This document shows, piece after piece, positions 9,109 to 18,246 of a stretch of DNA of 64,000 nucleotides; position 1 is the first letter of the stretch; every line of letters starts with the position of its first letter. The notes under the pieces were generated by a model. It saw nothing but the letters and a program-made list of their open reading frames with translations. It ran no database searches and was not told the DNA's origin. Source of the stretch: Petrosia ficiformis (Eukaryota > Porifera > Demospongiae > Haplosclerida > Petrosiidae); NCBI GenBank assembly GCA_947044365.1, contig OX345646.1, positions 2,317,327 through 2,381,326 on the forward strand, read 5' to 3'. The position numbers and the translations under genes are program-made.

Positions 9109-12100
9109 AGAGTCTGCATTCAAGAGGAACCCGTGGTCCTTTGCTGAATCAGTGTGCTCAAATTCTTCCAAAGTATTGCCCACCTTTTCAAAACTTGAGG
9201 CTTTTCAGCATTTCTCTCAATCGTTCTCGAACACTAATTCTAAATATATCGACCTTCCCCCTTGGATCCATTCTGTCATGCCATCATCCGAAATTACAGA
9301 TGACTTCGACCTCTCTCCTATAACACCTGCAAATATCAAAGGAATTCTAAAGAGGTATAAAAAGCGATCAGCTCCAGGTGAAGATGGCATCACCTACTAC
9401 CACCTAAAGAATCTTCCGACTAGTCATCATTTCCTTGCCACTCTTTACTCCAAGATCCTTTTGGAGAGTAATGTTGCCCCTCCAAGTTGGGGAAAAAGAA
9501 TGATCATTCTTCTCCATAAACAGGGTGATACCTCATGTCCGTCCAACTTCAGACCAATTGCTCTGTCTTCAACTATTGGTAAATTATTCCACAAGATCTT
9601 AGCCTTGAGGCTTGAAGAGTTTTGCTTGTTTAATGAAATCATTGATCCAGCCATCCAGAAGGGCTTTCTGTCAGGCATAAATGGCACAATAGAGCACATA
9701 TTTGCATTGACAGCATTGATAGATCATGCAAGAAGTAACGGTATGCCACTCACCATCACTTTTGTTGACCTAAAAGATGCCTTTGGCTCGATATGTCATA
9801 ATCTAATCAATGACATCATATTCCATCTGAAATTACCTCCTGAGATCACATGTTATATCACAGATCTTTATTCCAAAGTCAAAGCCTCCATTCAAACCAA
9901 GAATTGGTCTACTCCTGTGTTTCCCATTAGTCGTGGAGTCTTTCAAGGCGACACTATGTCCCCAATCATATTTCTCATTGCATTCAACCCAGTTCTGAAG
10001 TTAGCTCAGAGCTTGGATTGTCCAGGATTTGCATTCAGAATTCCCATCACTGATTCTGAAGATTTCCCTGATTGCGACTCTAATATTCTTGTTTTGTGGG
10101 ATGAACCTAAATCGGATGAGCCTAGCGGTTGGTATAGATGCAATGTGTTGCAGTATCTTCCTAATGGCTCAGTACAACTTCGTTATCCAGATGGTGCCAC
10201 TGAAAGCGTACATCTGTCCAAAGTGACTTGGAAATTTGCCTGCAAGTCAGCCAAAGTGTTCTACAGCCTCAATGATTCACCTCCATCATTCACACCAGCT
10301 TCTCACCGGAGAAGTAGGCAGAAGAAATTTGCCAAATCTACTGAGCATAAAGTGAAAGGGTTTGCTGATGATCTGACTATCATCAGTTCCAATAAGAACA
10401 AACATAGCAGTGAATTAATGAGATTAGATGAGTGTGCCTCTGAACTTGATCTTGAGATTCGTGCGGACAAATGTTATTCATTTTCCATAGTAGGCTACAA
10501 GAAGGACAAAACCTATTGTGTGCCCTTGCGCAGTGGAACAACTAAACCAATTTCTGCTGAAGGGACCAAGTTCTTGGGGAGATATATCACTGACACAAAT
10601 AAGTCAACCTTTACCTCTGCTTCATCCTCATTACTCAGTAAATTCAATGCCTTTCTGCAAGCTTTGGATTCTAGACCAATAAGAGGAGAGTACAAACTCT
10701 GGATTTACCAAAACTATCTGGCCCCCTCTTTCCATTACCATCTTGCAGTGAACCCCTCCACCTCCAAGGTCATCAAGAATCTGGAAGCTTCTTCTACCCA
10801 ACTGATCAAGAAATGGCTCAATCTCCCAAAAAGTGCTACCCAAGCCATCCTGTATCATCCTGATGTGCTAAACATACCTCAAGTCAATACAATCAGACTA
10901 AAAGCGAAAATTTCATACCTTTCAGCTATCCTAAACTCACCTGACTTATTAATCAGAGAGCTTCGTGTTCTCCTAAACAACCCAAAAGTTCAAAGTAACT
11001 TAGACGTCTCAAATATCTGCTGGAAATTTGTGGACTCAGCACCTGATAAAATAGCCTCATTCCCACTAGTAAAAAAGAAATGTGTTACTGCAGTTAACAA
11101 CTATGTGAAGCAGCAATGGGATAAACATCTATCCTCACTGGAAGTCCAGGGAAAGTTTAGTGAAATTGCCTTGTTAGAGAGTGAGAACAAGACATGGAAA
11201 AAGATTATGCTTCATGGACTTCCATATGGCCAGCTATCCTTTATATTGAAAGCAGGATCAGACACACTACCACACCCACGTAACCTGCAGTGATGGAAGA
11301 TTCAATGTGACTCAAAATGTCCGTTATGTCACTCATTAAGACCTACAACTGCCCATACTCTAAATGGGTGTCCCACTTCCCTGGATCAAGGACGTTATAC
11401 TTGGAGACACGATTCAGCTTTGAAAAACATCTTACAAGGAATAACTCCCCTATTGCGTGGTGATAGCAAATTGTACGCTGACATTGACCAGTGGAGAGCC
11501 AAAGATACTCCCCCTTCCACTATTCCACCAAATATCCTTTCTACTTCATTGCGACCAGATATAGTTATAGTCAATTCTCTCTGTAAGCAGATCCACCTAC
11601 TAGAACTTACTATCCCGACAAACTCACAGAATAGCCTCAATCAGGCTAGAGAACGAAAATTAAATAAGCCAGAGTACAATTACCTGATATCTGATTTAAA
11701 AGTTATTGGATGGAGTCCATCTTACGACACTATTGAAATTGGATCATTAGGTCATTTGCCATCATCTTCTTTGGAAGCCATTTCACACATTGTCTCCCAT
11801 GACAGTTCCAGTTTGGTCACTTCCATCCTCCTCGAGGCTGCCAAGGTCGTTATTGCTTGTTCTCACCAAATATTCCTGGCACACAAACAAATTACCTGGT
11901 CCAGCTCCAGGCCCATGATAAATTGAACCTATTGCAATTTCCAAATCTATTTATTATTTTCAACTTAGTATATATATATATATATTATCTTTCCCTTGCC
12001 ATGCTCACTTTTTATCTTCTTTAGTTCTTCTAAGTTGTTAATGTGTACGCATGTGTCCGAGGACTCTTTATCCTATCTTTTGTTTTGGTTTTATATATTA

Positions 12101-12143
12101 TATATTATATTTTATCTTTCAAAAAAGGTATTTCTCCCCCTTA
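9109..12143 (+). mobile_element. Non-LTR retrotransposon with restriction-like endonuclease, 5' truncated
   Basis: The boundaries are inferred from where the interrupted hAT-like element stops (ACACGCAATTA, about 9108) and resumes (about 12144). The reading frame is already open at the left boundary with no start, so the copy is 5' truncated. It has a long AT-rich 3' untranslated region (11930-12143). The coding region is described in the next entry. Confidence 0.75.
9111..11926 (+). pseudogene. Reverse transcriptase plus zinc knuckle and restriction-like endonuclease (one nonsense codon)
   Basis: One frame runs through the whole stretch, broken only by a TGA at 11291-11293; the frame before and after is the same. 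Visible blocks in order: fingers/palm RT motifs (APGEDGI, NFRPIALSS, VDLKDAFGS at about 9766, SRGVFQGDTMSP at about 9928, and the FADD catalytic motif at about 10364). A CPLCH...H...C knuckle follows just after the TGA. The C-terminal PD-(D/E)XK-type nuclease shows RPDIVIV, then HLLELTIP and a lysine-rich helix. This order (RT, CCHC, restriction-like endonuclease) is that of R2/R4/NeSL-type elements. Unusually, about 90 residues with a WYRCNVLQYLPNGSVQLRY Tudor/SH3-like core lie between RT motif B and the FADD motif. The N terminus is missing. Confidence 0.8.
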
Positions 12144-12230
12144 ACCACACCTACTATGAATAATTAATTAGCTAAAATTGTTTTTGGCACGCTTCGCGCA
12201 CCCTGGGCCCCTTTCAACCTCTCAGCGGCC

Positions 12231-12782
12231 AAACTACAAGGCCTAAAAATTCTCAGAATTACTGCTAGTCCAACGTATATATTGGAGACTTGACTGACCT
12301 GTAAAGGGTCAAATCACCAGCCAACCCATATGAAGTATAAAGATCAAAATTTCAATTTAATTTTTTAATTATTTGGTCCTTATGTGATTGGTCGAATTCA
12401 CTTTCAAGAAAAAACCCATGTTGTTTTATAACATTGACATTTTGAAATTAGTGTTGTACCTATACTAGGTTTTGCCTATAATTCAGATACGGATATTGAA
12501 AATCTCAGGGTTGATTTTTGTCACCAAGATCCTCCATCATATTATACTTTCAACTAAGATTGTGATGTCTTGCCAGATTCACTCAAAATATAAATTCTAA
12601 TCACTTAATAATTATATACTACTTATATTAAGAGAATACAATTTTATAAAGATATATATAATTATATATGGAGCTGTTTCAGTCGTGAGCCATTTTATTG
12701 GAGGTGTGGTTACGTAATTTCAAAAATATTTATTGATGGTGGTCCGGCCAAAGCCGGACCGACCGGCCTCATTTATAATGAG
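12231..12782. other. AT-rich intergenic DNA with a short GGTCCGGC hairpin
   Basis: No gene recognised. GGTCCGGCCAAAGCCGGACC at about 12739-12758 is a perfect short hairpin. It lies next to the start of the inverted C2H2 arm. Confidence 0.4.
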
Positions 12783-13075
12783 TCTCGTTATGTGCAGACA
12801 TCCTAATTAGTGGGCAAGGCCTGACAAGCCTGTATCCGGATCCGCGTCATCACAGAGTTCATCTACAAGTCAGTTGATTTTTTTATTCTGTAAAGTGGAA
12901 AAGAAAGAAAGGGAAGGCCTTGCTGGAAAAAAATGGAAGCTACAACCATTTAATGAGCCAAATGGGTATGCTGATACTGACAGACAGAGGTTTGTATGTA
13001 CAGTTGAAGGATGCAGAAGGGACTACTCTAGAAAGGACAATTTGAAACAGCATGTTAAACAGTGTCATCATGGTT
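12783..13075. repeat. Left arm of a long inverted duplication (C2H2 exon)
   Basis: This roughly 290-bp stretch is an imperfect inverted copy of 15500-15785. Shared blocks include ATGTGCAGACATCCTA, GGATCCGCGTCA, GGAAGGCCTTGCTGG and the zinc-finger codons. The arms diverge at the same place, just after CATCATGGTTA. Confidence 0.85.
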
Positions 13076-13113
13076 ATTTCACTTTTTCTTGTTTGGGTGA
13101 GGGTGAGTTGTAA
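12893..13113 (+). pseudogene. Single C2H2 zinc-finger exon (left arm)
   Basis: The frame reads a basic, Lys/Glu-rich lead (VEKKEREGLAGKKWKLQPF) and then a canonical zinc finger, FVCTVEGCRRDYSRKDNLKQ followed by HVKQCH: C-x4-C-x12-H-x4-H. After CHHG the arm homology stops and the frame runs on without a motif to a stop at 13113. There is no start of its own beyond a doubtful one at 12874. Its inverted twin at 15500-15785 encodes the same finger on the - strand. It is either a gene fragment duplicated by a transposon or the DNA-binding exon of a transposon protein. Confidence 0.5.
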
Positions 13114-14784
13114 AACAGTCATTGCAAAACCACTCGTCTTCAGGTTCTTTTTGTAGATTGACATAATTCCTGAAATGTGTATGATATTTAATATGGATTA
13201 GGGATCATAAGTGAGTAAAAAAATACTACCAGGCTACCAGGAGATGTCAAATCAGACATGGATCCAAAGTAACAACAGCCTTTTGCTAAAACCTTTCTGT
13301 TTTAAAAAGTTATGACATTATTTTCTTCTCAGCAAAATCACACTTGTGGCGAGAGTTCTGCATTGCGAGTGCATTCATTTGTATTGTAACTATTATAGCA
13401 TTCAGAATTACAATTACCCATGTCCCATTAAGCATACTGACCTATTTAAGTAGAATATTCCATTTATGTTAACACATTGCAAACACTCCATAGTTGCTTT
13501 AAACCTCACAATAGATATTATTGTGAAATTCTGTTTAAAGTTATATTATACATCACCATTATAGTAACATCACAGTTACTTAGCAAAATATTGAATGCGA
13601 TTTCAGAACGTCAAACTTTGAAGTTATTGGAGTAAGCCCCACTTAATTGGAAAGTTTGCATCATAAGTCATATGGCAATGAACTTTGACCTTTGCAATAC
13701 ATTACGCCAAGTGTGTGGTCTCACACTGGCAATATGCCATCTTCAACTTATAGTGTTACTTATAGCTTTAATTTGTATTTTGAGAATAATTATGATTACT
13801 ATTTCTTAATTTTAATTTGAGATTATTATAAATACAATACCAGAAATAAGGTTATAAATTCGTCAGTAAGATACAAATGAAATGAATTAATTTCTACTTT
13901 TAATACACAACAGAATTAATCATTTTTAATTTTAAATTTCATAATTGTCAATTCCCTAATAATTTTTGTTGATACTCAATTGAATAGAGTTGTAGATAAT
14001 AATGTGCATAACCTAATAATTGTATTTGTAGTGTGAGTAATCAATGTTAAGAATTATTATTATAAATGTACCTGTGTGCTTGCACATGTGACAAGATAGT
14101 GTGATTACAATTATGACACACTGTGTGCTACTCTTCGAAGCGTTCGTAGCACACATTAAAGTTAAAAATAATATTATATTCAGTTGTCAATTTGTAAGTA
14201 TAAGATAAAAGATCAATAATGATTGCACAAATAAGAAGAGAATAACATCTGAAGTATGCTATAGAGAATGAGTAAAAGGGTTTCACAAAGTACATGCACG
14301 TACAGTTATATCTGATGTATATCTTGTCATGCAAAAATGCAATGCAGGAGGTAGATAACAGGGAAGTAAAAGCACTTCATCATGAATGTTATAATATATT
14401 ATGTAATCATATTTATACAGATAGTTTTCTTTTGTTCACTCTGTTTAGACACACCCCCTCTGGGTTCTTTATCATCTTGTTGTCTTTGATCTTTACGTTC
14501 TTGTTTTGTTGGTTTAGGATCTTGATGAAGTTCCACTCTTTTGTTCCCTCTTCCATATTGATCTCTTCCTCTCTTGTGTCTTGATGTACATCTCTCATTT
14601 AACCTGACAATAGTACATGTACATACATTGGTACATGTACATACATACATATACATACAATTCAGACATGGGGTCAATTACAATGCAATGTACTATTACT
14701 ATTACCTTAAAAATCAGTATATTACTATTACTATTACCTTACAATTAATATCAGTGTATTATTATTACTATCACAACCTAAGTC
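13114..14784. other. Spacer between the inverted arms, AT-rich, no gene recognised
   Basis: A transposon-like tip resembling that of the 7633-8950 element lies at about 13338-13378 (GAGAGTTCTGCATTGCGAGT then GCATTCATT). TGTGTGCTAC and GTAGCACACA at 14118-14156 form a small hairpin. The open frames around 14399-14677 are polar and low in complexity, so I do not call them. Confidence 0.4.
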
Positions 14785-15046
14785 TAGTCCGTAGCCACAC
14801 CCTTCGCATGGAGGAGGAAGGGTCTGGTATCTTATATACCGTCAACAAATTTGTACTAATGGAATGTAATTATAGCAACCTTGGGTGGAGTTGCTCAGCT
14901 CGTTCATCTGCCATAATTGTGTGGTCTCACACCTATAGAAATGTCACTTCCTGCTACTGCAGAAATTTTGCAGCGGTACAAAACTGTTGACGGTAAGATA
15001 CCAGACCCTTCCTCCTCCATGCGAAGGGTGTGGCTACGCCAGACTA
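14785..15046. mobile_element. 262-bp TAGTC-ended MITE with 9-bp target duplication
   Basis: The ends TAGTCCGTAGCCACACCC and the inverse of TAGTCTGGCGTAGCCACACC form inverted repeats of over 50 bp (to GGGTCTGGTATCTTA). The 9-bp direct repeat ACCTAAGTC flanks it at 14776-14784 and 15047-15055. End sequence and duplication length match the element at 4988-5605. Confidence 0.82.
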
Positions 15047-15087
15047 ACCTAAGTCAGTGTTACTGTTATGGATTACTATAGCATTGA

Positions 15088-15455
15088 GGTATGTATATAC
15101 AACGGTAACACTTATACATGTACATGTATATACAATGGTAACACTTATACATGTACATGTATATACAATGGTAACACTTATACATGTACATGTATATACA
15201 ACGGTAACACTTATACATGTACATGTATATACAACGGTAACACTTATACATGTACATGTATATACAACGGTAACACTTATACATGTACATGTATATACAA
15301 TGGTAACACTTATACATGTACATGTATATACAATGGTAACACTTATACATGTACATGTATATACAACGGTAACACTTATACATGTACATGTATATACAAT
15401 GGTAACACTTATACATGTACATGTATATACAACGGTAACACTTGTACATATACAT
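15088..15455. repeat. 33-bp minisatellite, about 11 units
   Basis: The unit is about TATACAAYGGTAACACTTATA followed by CATGTACATGTA, repeated about 11 times with almost no change except one C/T position (AACGG or AATGG). Because 33 is divisible by three, all six frames are open (for example YNGNTYTCTCI repeated). I consider these apparent proteins artefacts. The TACATGTACATGTA core is palindromic. Confidence 0.92.
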
Positions 15456-15499
15456 ATACAAGAAAAACTGAAACAATAATTAACCATGAAACAATAATT

Positions 15500-15785
15500 A
15501 ACCATGATGACACTGTTTAACATGCTGTTTCAAATTGTCCTTTCTATAGTAGTCCCTTCTGCATCCTTCAACTGTACATACAAACCTCTGTCTGTCAGTA
15601 TTAGCATACTCATTAAATGGTTGTAGCTTCCTTTTTTTCCCAGCAAGGCCTTCCCTTTCTTTCTTTTCAGAATAAAAAATCAGTTCCGGCTATGGCTCTC
15701 ACATCATAATCACTGACGCGGATCCGGATATGGATATGGAGTATGCAGGCGTGTCAGGCATTGCTAGGATGTCTGCACATAATTA
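15500..15785. repeat. Right arm of the inverted C2H2 duplication
   Basis: This is an inverted copy of 12783-13075. On the - strand it encodes the same zinc finger (C-x4-C-x12-H-x4-H) with some substitutions, and it ends at the same breakpoint near TAACCATGATGACAC. The spacing of about 2.4 kb includes the TAGTC MITE and the minisatellite. Confidence 0.85.
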
Positions 15786-16078
15786 TAATCAGTGGTGAAA
15801 ATGAATAATAAATCAAGGAAATACGGTCACGGATTGTCTCAGTCATGGGATTGTTGCGAACTGCATCTGTTGTACTATGTTTTAATGTCCTGGTATTATT
15901 GTTTTGGTACAGTTTTCTTGTTTCGCAATCCCATAGACAAGAGGAACGGTTTCCACGTGAGTTTTGTTAATAATATTTTCACTGCAAGAATTTCTTTGGG
16001 CGGGGGCAATTATATATACATTTTAGAGGTTACATAAGGGGAACATAATCCTCTAGTCTATGCATATTATTTTACCTT
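15786..16078. other. Short intergenic stretch
   Basis: GATTGTCTCAGTCATGGGATTG (about 15833) and GCAATCCCATAG (about 15924) are weakly inverted. I see no gene. Confidence 0.3.
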
Positions 16079-16318
16079 GGATCATGTGAAATACACTGAC
16101 CAGCGCTGCTAGAGGTACCAGAAGGAATGGTAATAGTTATCCTTTATTTTATAAACATATAACCTTGCTCTGATGATAACCCAACAATGATAGGCCTACT
16201 GCCTCGCTGTGCTCGATAACTAATAGCTTTAGTCACCTTTATGGAGGGCTCGCGCTACGCGCTCGTCCCTATTTCCTGGGTTCAATGTTAGCGCTGGTCC
16301 GTGTATTTCACATGATCC
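16079..16318. mobile_element. Inverted-repeat element 1 in the Harbinger region (tip GGATCATGTGAAATACAC)
   Basis: Tips GGATCATGTGAAATACAC and GTGTATTTCACATGATCC flank a core that begins GACCAGCGCTGCTA and contains a TGATAGGCCTACTGCCTCGC block. The same core, but with different tips, occurs at 16757-17141 in the same orientation. It lies exactly at the break of the Harbinger transposase gene. Confidence 0.65.
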
Positions 16319-16490
16319 GTCATTCTAAGATAACGCCAATGAGACTGGGGGTCTTTTAGCCTCAATTCTTGTAATAGATGATATTCACCACTTATGCGAC
16401 GATTGGCTAATATATCTCTTACACACATTTTCTCCTCAGTTTCCTTCTCCTCCTTCATCGAAGAATAAGCCAGAGCATGAGCCTCGAAAT
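16319..16490 (-). pseudogene. N-terminal piece of a PIF/Harbinger transposase, inverted
   Basis: On the - strand the frame reads ...EEKMCVRDILANRRISGEYH then LLQELRLKDP and HWRYLRM. The GEYH-LLQELR-D...H-RYFRM signature is typical of the start of Harbinger (DDE_Tnp_4/ALP1-like) transposases. The rest of the protein is on the + strand from 17142. The sequence AGAATGA, encoding the end of RYLRM, occurs at both breakpoints. The piece was therefore separated from the rest by an inversion or rearrangement bounded by the two inverted-repeat elements. Confidence 0.7.
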
Positions 16491-16599
16491 AGACTCATTA
16501 TCTGCCATTTTTATTAGGTGGAGTTTAAATTGTGATCATACATGTGGGCATGACGTAGCGCTGCAAAAACAATGTTGTTCACGACACACAACACAGTCA

Positions 16600-16665
16600 C
16601 AACATTCAACCATACGCTATGGTACACAACGTCACCCTTGCATCGTATTGTGAACAAGGCTTTAC
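16600..16665. repeat. Displaced terminal repeat of the Harbinger element
   Basis: The motif CGTATTGTGAACAAGGCTTTA (about 16642-16662) matches CGTATTGTGAACAAGGCTTAA at about 20630-20650, in the same orientation. The true ends of one element should be inverted, so this copy being in direct orientation agrees with inversion of the left part of the element. A diverged copy, TTTGTGAACCAGCCTTAAG, lies at 57630-57648. Confidence 0.55.
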
Positions 16666-16756
16666 GCTTTCTGATCAACGTCATTATGGTCTCTGGCCTT
16701 ATTCATAGAATTCAGCATTTAACAAACAGTATAATTATAGCAATGATACATAATTA

Positions 16757-17141
16757 GGATCAATGGTAAAGAACGAATCAGCGCTGCTACAGCTACAAGA
16801 AGCCGTAGAAACGGAACAGAAGAGCTGGGTAGGATCATGTGACATCCTGTGTTTTTTTGTGACCCCACCCACTGAATAAAACATATAACCTTGTTCTGAT
16901 GATAACCTAACAATGATAGGCCTACTGCCTCGCTGCGCTCGGTAACTAATAGCTTTAGCCAGCGTTATGGAGGGCTCTCGTTACGTGCTCGTCCCTATTT
17001 TCTGGGTTCAACGTTTCTACAACACAATATAACTTCAAGGCCGGCATAGGCCTGATGTCACGTGACCCCGCCCACCCCATTCGCTTTTTCTATGGTTTCT
17101 CGTAGCTGTAATAGTGCTGGTCCGTTCTTTACCATTGATCC
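16757..17141. mobile_element. Inverted-repeat element 2 in the Harbinger region (tip GGATCAATGGTAAAGAAC)
   Basis: Tips GGATCAATGGTAAAGAAC and GTTCTTTACCATTGATCC flank the same core family as 16079-16318 (CAGCGCTGCTA at the left, TGATAGGCCTACTGCCTCGC inside). It lies directly against the resumption of the transposase gene (AGAATGATTAAAG). Confidence 0.65.
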
Positions 17142-18212
17142 AGAATGATTAAAGAAAAATTTGATACATTAGTGACTTTGGTTCGTACTTACTTGTCAAA
17201 GAGAAGCTGTAATAGTGTGGTTAGAGCAGAAATATCTGTTGAGGAAAGATTGGCTCTTACAATACGATACATGGCCACTGGAAATTCCCAAATATCGTTA
17301 TCATTTAGTTTTCGTGTTGGAAAATCTACTATGTCTGGAATATTAAAAGAGACATGTGAAGCTTTGTGGCAGGTTTTGCAGCCTGTATATGTGAAAGCTC
17401 CTTCAAATGAAGAGGAATGTGAGCAACCAGTTTGAACGAATATGGAATTTCCTCAAGGAGCAGTGGACAGAAAGCATATTGTTATTCCAGCCCCAGCTAA
17501 TGCGCGTTCTATTTATTTCAATTATAAAGGAACTCATTCCATAGTACTAATGGCTGTTTGTGACGCACATTATAGGTTTATTTTAGTAGATATAGGTGAT
17601 GCAGGACGTCAGAGCGATGGAGGTGTGTTTGCTAACTCCGATTTTGGTCAAGCAATAGAGAATCAGACATTTCATATTCCAAGAAGTCGTCCTTTGCCAG
17701 GAACATCCACCACAGCTACCATATGTTTTTGTAGGTGACAAGGGTTTCCCTTTAAAGGAAAACATCCTCCGACTGTACTCAGGAAGGAACTTAGATGAGA
17801 GTATGTTAATCTTTAATTACCGCTTGAGTCGAACAAGATAAATAACTGAGAACAGCTTTGGAATCTTGGCAGCCAGGTAACAAATCTTTCGTACACCAAT
17901 TAATGCCAACCCAGACAATGTTGTACTATACACCAAAGCAGCCATCTCCATTATTTTCTTCGGACTACAGAGTCATCAGTTTATTCTCTTCTGGATTTAT
18001 AGATGCAGAAGATGGAGCAGGAAATGTTATTAATGGTACTTGGAGAGATGACAGTAGCTGTATCAGTGGTCTTAAGTCAATCTCTTGGCCAAGCTGGAGG
18101 AAATCGACATTCTTGGAGTCTTGCTTCAGTGAGAGACGCTTTCAAAAATTATTTTGTTTCCTCACAAGGAGAGGTTGAATGGCAATATCAATATGTCAGA
18201 CGTACAAGTTAA
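17142..18212 (+). pseudogene. PIF/Harbinger transposase (DDE_Tnp_4/ALP1-like), broken
   Basis: It continues the N-terminal piece at 16319-16490. It reads KEKFDTLVTLV, then SVEERLALTIRYMATGNS (helix-turn-helix region), KSTMSGILKETCEAL, a nonsense codon at 17433-17435, and then (same frame) [38 protein letters not shown] and [12 protein letters not shown]. The first Asp of the DDE triad (AVDRKH) and the second (DIGDAG/SDGG region) are visible. A frameshift follows at about 17700, then [13 protein letters not shown] and ENSFGILAA (third acidic residue). After further stops comes a C-terminal RDAFKNYFVSSQGEVEWQYQ. The family's full domain order is recognisable but the gene is clearly dead. Its partner gene lies downstream on the - strand. 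Confidence 0.85.
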
Positions 18213-18246
18213 TATTTTAGTAATTTACATAATGATATGATAATTA

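Larger units (their letters stand above)
7546..12230. mobile_element. hAT-like element broken up by two later insertions
   Basis: The left end at 7546 (CAGGGCCACTGAGAGG) and about 85 bp after it match the inverse of the MITE at 3773-4121. The middle of that MITE reappears at about 8951-9108, and its other end at about 12144-12230 (CCTCTCAGCGGCC). The three pieces are in the correct order. Two foreign blocks separate them: 7633-8950 (RPA-like element) and 9109-12143 (non-LTR retrotransposon). The last few bases of the right end are lost (AAACT replaces CTG), and I find no target duplication. Confidence 0.75.

Noticed and set aside
14399..14677. Polar open frames on the - strand
   Set aside because: Lys/Gln/Glu-rich, no motif, no splice context, and no second copy to test conservation.
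15044..15523. Four overlapping 136-159 codon frames in the 33-bp repeat
   Set aside because: A 33-bp unit without stops keeps every frame open; composition is Tyr/Thr/Cys/Ile only.
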